Shown: piece after piece, positions 62,731 through 64,000 of the stretch
Numbering within the stretch: the first letter of the stretch is position 1
Layout of the letters: every line of letters starts with the position of its first letter
From: Planctomycetaceae bacterium
GTDB taxonomy: Bacteria > Planctomycetota > Planctomycetia > Planctomycetales > Planctomycetaceae
DNA length: 64,000 bases
Assembly: GCA_021732995.1 (NCBI GenBank)
Contig: JAKFWA010000132.1
Coordinates: 84,042 to 148,041, forward strand
Reading direction: 5' to 3'
The notes under the pieces: generated by a model
What the model was told of the DNA's origin: nothing
The model's input: only the letters and a program-made list of their open reading frames with translations
The model's database searches: none
Position numbers and translations under genes: made by a program

Positions 62731-62884
62731 GTGCTCGCACCTTTCGAGAGAACGCAGGCCAGTAACGCTCCGTCACTCTGATGTGTGAGTGGCTGTCATT
62801 TCCAGCTACAGAGTGATCGTCCACTGCAGCATGCGAAATATGCTGTCGCGAGATCTCACATGGTGGACGGTTCTGATCGCCGTG

Positions 62885-63787
62885 TCATGGAATTTGCCGG
62901 CGTGCCGGGAGCCAACCGAGAGAAACTAAAAAATGGTCGGCTGCGGCTAGGGTTTTGGGTTTGAAATCGTCGCCGTTGAAGAAGCCGTGGGGTTGGCCTT
63001 CGTAGCCGTGCAGGTCGCAGCGGTTGTCGAGGGATTTCATCCGCGCGGTGAAGGCTTCCGCTGAGGCGTAGGGCACGGTGGTGTCGGCTCGGCCGTGGAA
63101 GATGACCGTGGGCGGGCCGTTGCGCGTGATGTGATGGGCGGGTGAGATCTTTTCCGGCTTCGTTCCCATGCGTTCTTCGGGGACTCGCGTGCCAAAGCCA
63201 GCGGCGTCGAAGCCTTCCATCGGCGCTAGCACGAGGGCGGGGTTGAACAGCACCAGCGCGTTCGGTGCGGCACTCACCGTCTGGTCCTCGGCGGGTTCGT
63301 CGAATTCGGTGATGAACGCCGTGCAGGCCGCCAGATGTCCGCCAGCGGAACCGCCACCGGCGGCGATGCGTTTGGGATCGACGCCCAACTGGTCCGCGTG
63401 ACCTCGCACCCAGCGCAGCGCCGAACGAGCGTCGGCCACGCACTGCGTCGGTTTGACACCGTGCCGACTTTCCACGCGATAGTCCGCAGTGATGGCGATC
63501 ATGCCGCGCTCAGCAAGGTGTCGGCACTGCGTTTCAAACTGTTGAGGCGTGCCATTCTTCCATCCACCACCAAAGAAGAACACGATTGCCGGAGCGTTCT
63601 TCGGAGCGGTCGGACTGAAGATATAGAGCTTGAGCTGCGTCTCGCCGACGGTCTTATAGACCTGCTCTCGGCAACCCAGCATTTGCGGCGGGTACGTTCG
63701 CGCCGCGCGGGCTTTGGGCTTGTCCTGGGCACTTGCGGTTGCCAGACCCACGGCTAGTAACAGAACAGTCAGCATCGCTGTTTTCAT
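62885..63787 (-). CDS. Secreted alpha/beta hydrolase (BD-FAE/esterase-lipase type)
   Basis: 300 residues from ATG 63787 (GGGAG upstream), starting with a signal peptide (MKTAMLTVLLLAVGLATASA). Core: oxyanion 'FFFGGGWKNG', nucleophile in 'AAGGGSAGGHLA', Asp in 'FHGRADTTVPY' and His in 'GYEGQPHGFF'. Related to hormone-sensitive-lipase/carbohydrate-esterase-like proteins abundant in planctomycetes. Substrate unknown. Confidence 0.87.
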   Translation of the reverse strand: MKTAMLTVLLLAVGLATASAQDKPKARAARTYPPQMLGCREQVYKTVGETQLKLYIFSPTAPKNAPAIVFFFGGGWKNGTPQQFETQCRHLAERGMIAITADYRVESRHGVKPTQCVADARSALRWVRGHADQLGVDPKRIAAGGGSAGGHLAACTAFITEFDEPAEDQTVSAAPNALVLFNPALVLAPMEGFDAAGFGTRVPEERMGTKPEKISPAHHITRNGPPTVIFHGRADTTVPYASAEAFTARMKSLDNRCDLHGYEGQPHGFFNGDDFKPKTLAAADHFLVSLGWLPARRQIP

Positions 63788-64000
63788 CGGTGGCTCCCAA
63801 TTCGTTACGGGAGTGCGATGATATCGCACGCCTGACGTTAGTTCATAGCGACGTCAGCGAGCGGAGAAGTTGCGGTGTGAATGGCAGGGCAACGCCATTA
63901 AGGAATTTTATTCGGATCACCGAAATCAACTGCGCGTCAGGCTAGTCTAAGCCGCAGTTCGAATTAGCCGAAATCGGAGGCGAAAGAAAACGATTGCCCC

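Overview
The window looks like a chromosomal segment of a planctomycete, probably from the Planctomycetaceae/Gimesiaceae side of the phylum (inference). The evidence is a Ser/Thr kinase with TPR-like tail, DUF1573 protein, paralogous multiheme cytochromes with a shared 'YAAGHP' signature, a surface protein with the 'ALETRVVL' N-terminal sorting-type motif and a GEVEDY-type repeat, a Trx/PDZ protein, and secreted alpha/beta hydrolases with signal peptides.

Region 1 (1-9374) is housekeeping and envelope material: the 3' part of dnaE, a convergent membrane Ser/Thr kinase, a secreted esterase, bioA and a zinc-ribbon/Pro-rich membrane protein. Region 2 (9595-19540) is a five-gene co-directional electron-transfer cluster: a protein fusing two cyclic-nucleotide-binding-type domains to a four-cluster ferredoxin, a b-cytochrome-like membrane protein with a huge Ala/Lys repeat insert, and three multiheme c-type cytochromes (10, 5 and 5 heme motifs). 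Region 3 (19866-26968) has a DUF1573 protein, a secreted protein, an MMPL transporter translationally coupled to a thioredoxin/PDZ gene with an in-frame TGA, and a fatty-acid desaturase. The TGA sits at the first position of a CxxC-type motif (UxxC) and is followed at the right distance by a hairpin resembling a bacterial SECIS element, so this gene is a strong selenoprotein candidate.

Region 4 begins at the tmRNA gene (27232-27583). A degraded integrase C-terminus lies just beyond the tmRNA 3' end. A 15/17 copy of that 3' end reappears at 58346-58362, immediately before a good terminator and exactly where a surface-protein gene is cut off. I read 27584-58362 as a genomic island of about 31 kb integrated at ssrA. 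Its cargo is a low-oxygen / nitrogen-oxide programme: Hcp, protoglobin, macro-domain protein, a cbb3-type oxidase with its copper ATPase and assembly genes, a c-type cytochrome, universal stress protein, a globin-coupled sensor kinase facing an NtrC-type sigma-54 activator, further response regulators, hemerythrin, alcohol dehydrogenase, a kinase fusion, a PDZ protein and a P1B-4 metal ATPase. Near-consensus sigma-54 promoters stand before hcp and the PDZ gene, a perfect one before the oxidase cluster, and a weaker one before the stress-protein gene, which suggests that the local kinase/activator pair runs the island. Decayed kdpDE, IS3, cbpM and surface-protein pieces mark it as a recombination-prone area.

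Region 5 (56450-57520) is a REP-associated tyrosine transposase (RAYT) bracketed by its own inverted repeats. Region 6 (58520-63787) holds a chromate-resistance operon (split chrB plus chrA), a beta-propeller protein, an HpcH/HpaI aldolase and a secreted esterase, all on the minus strand.
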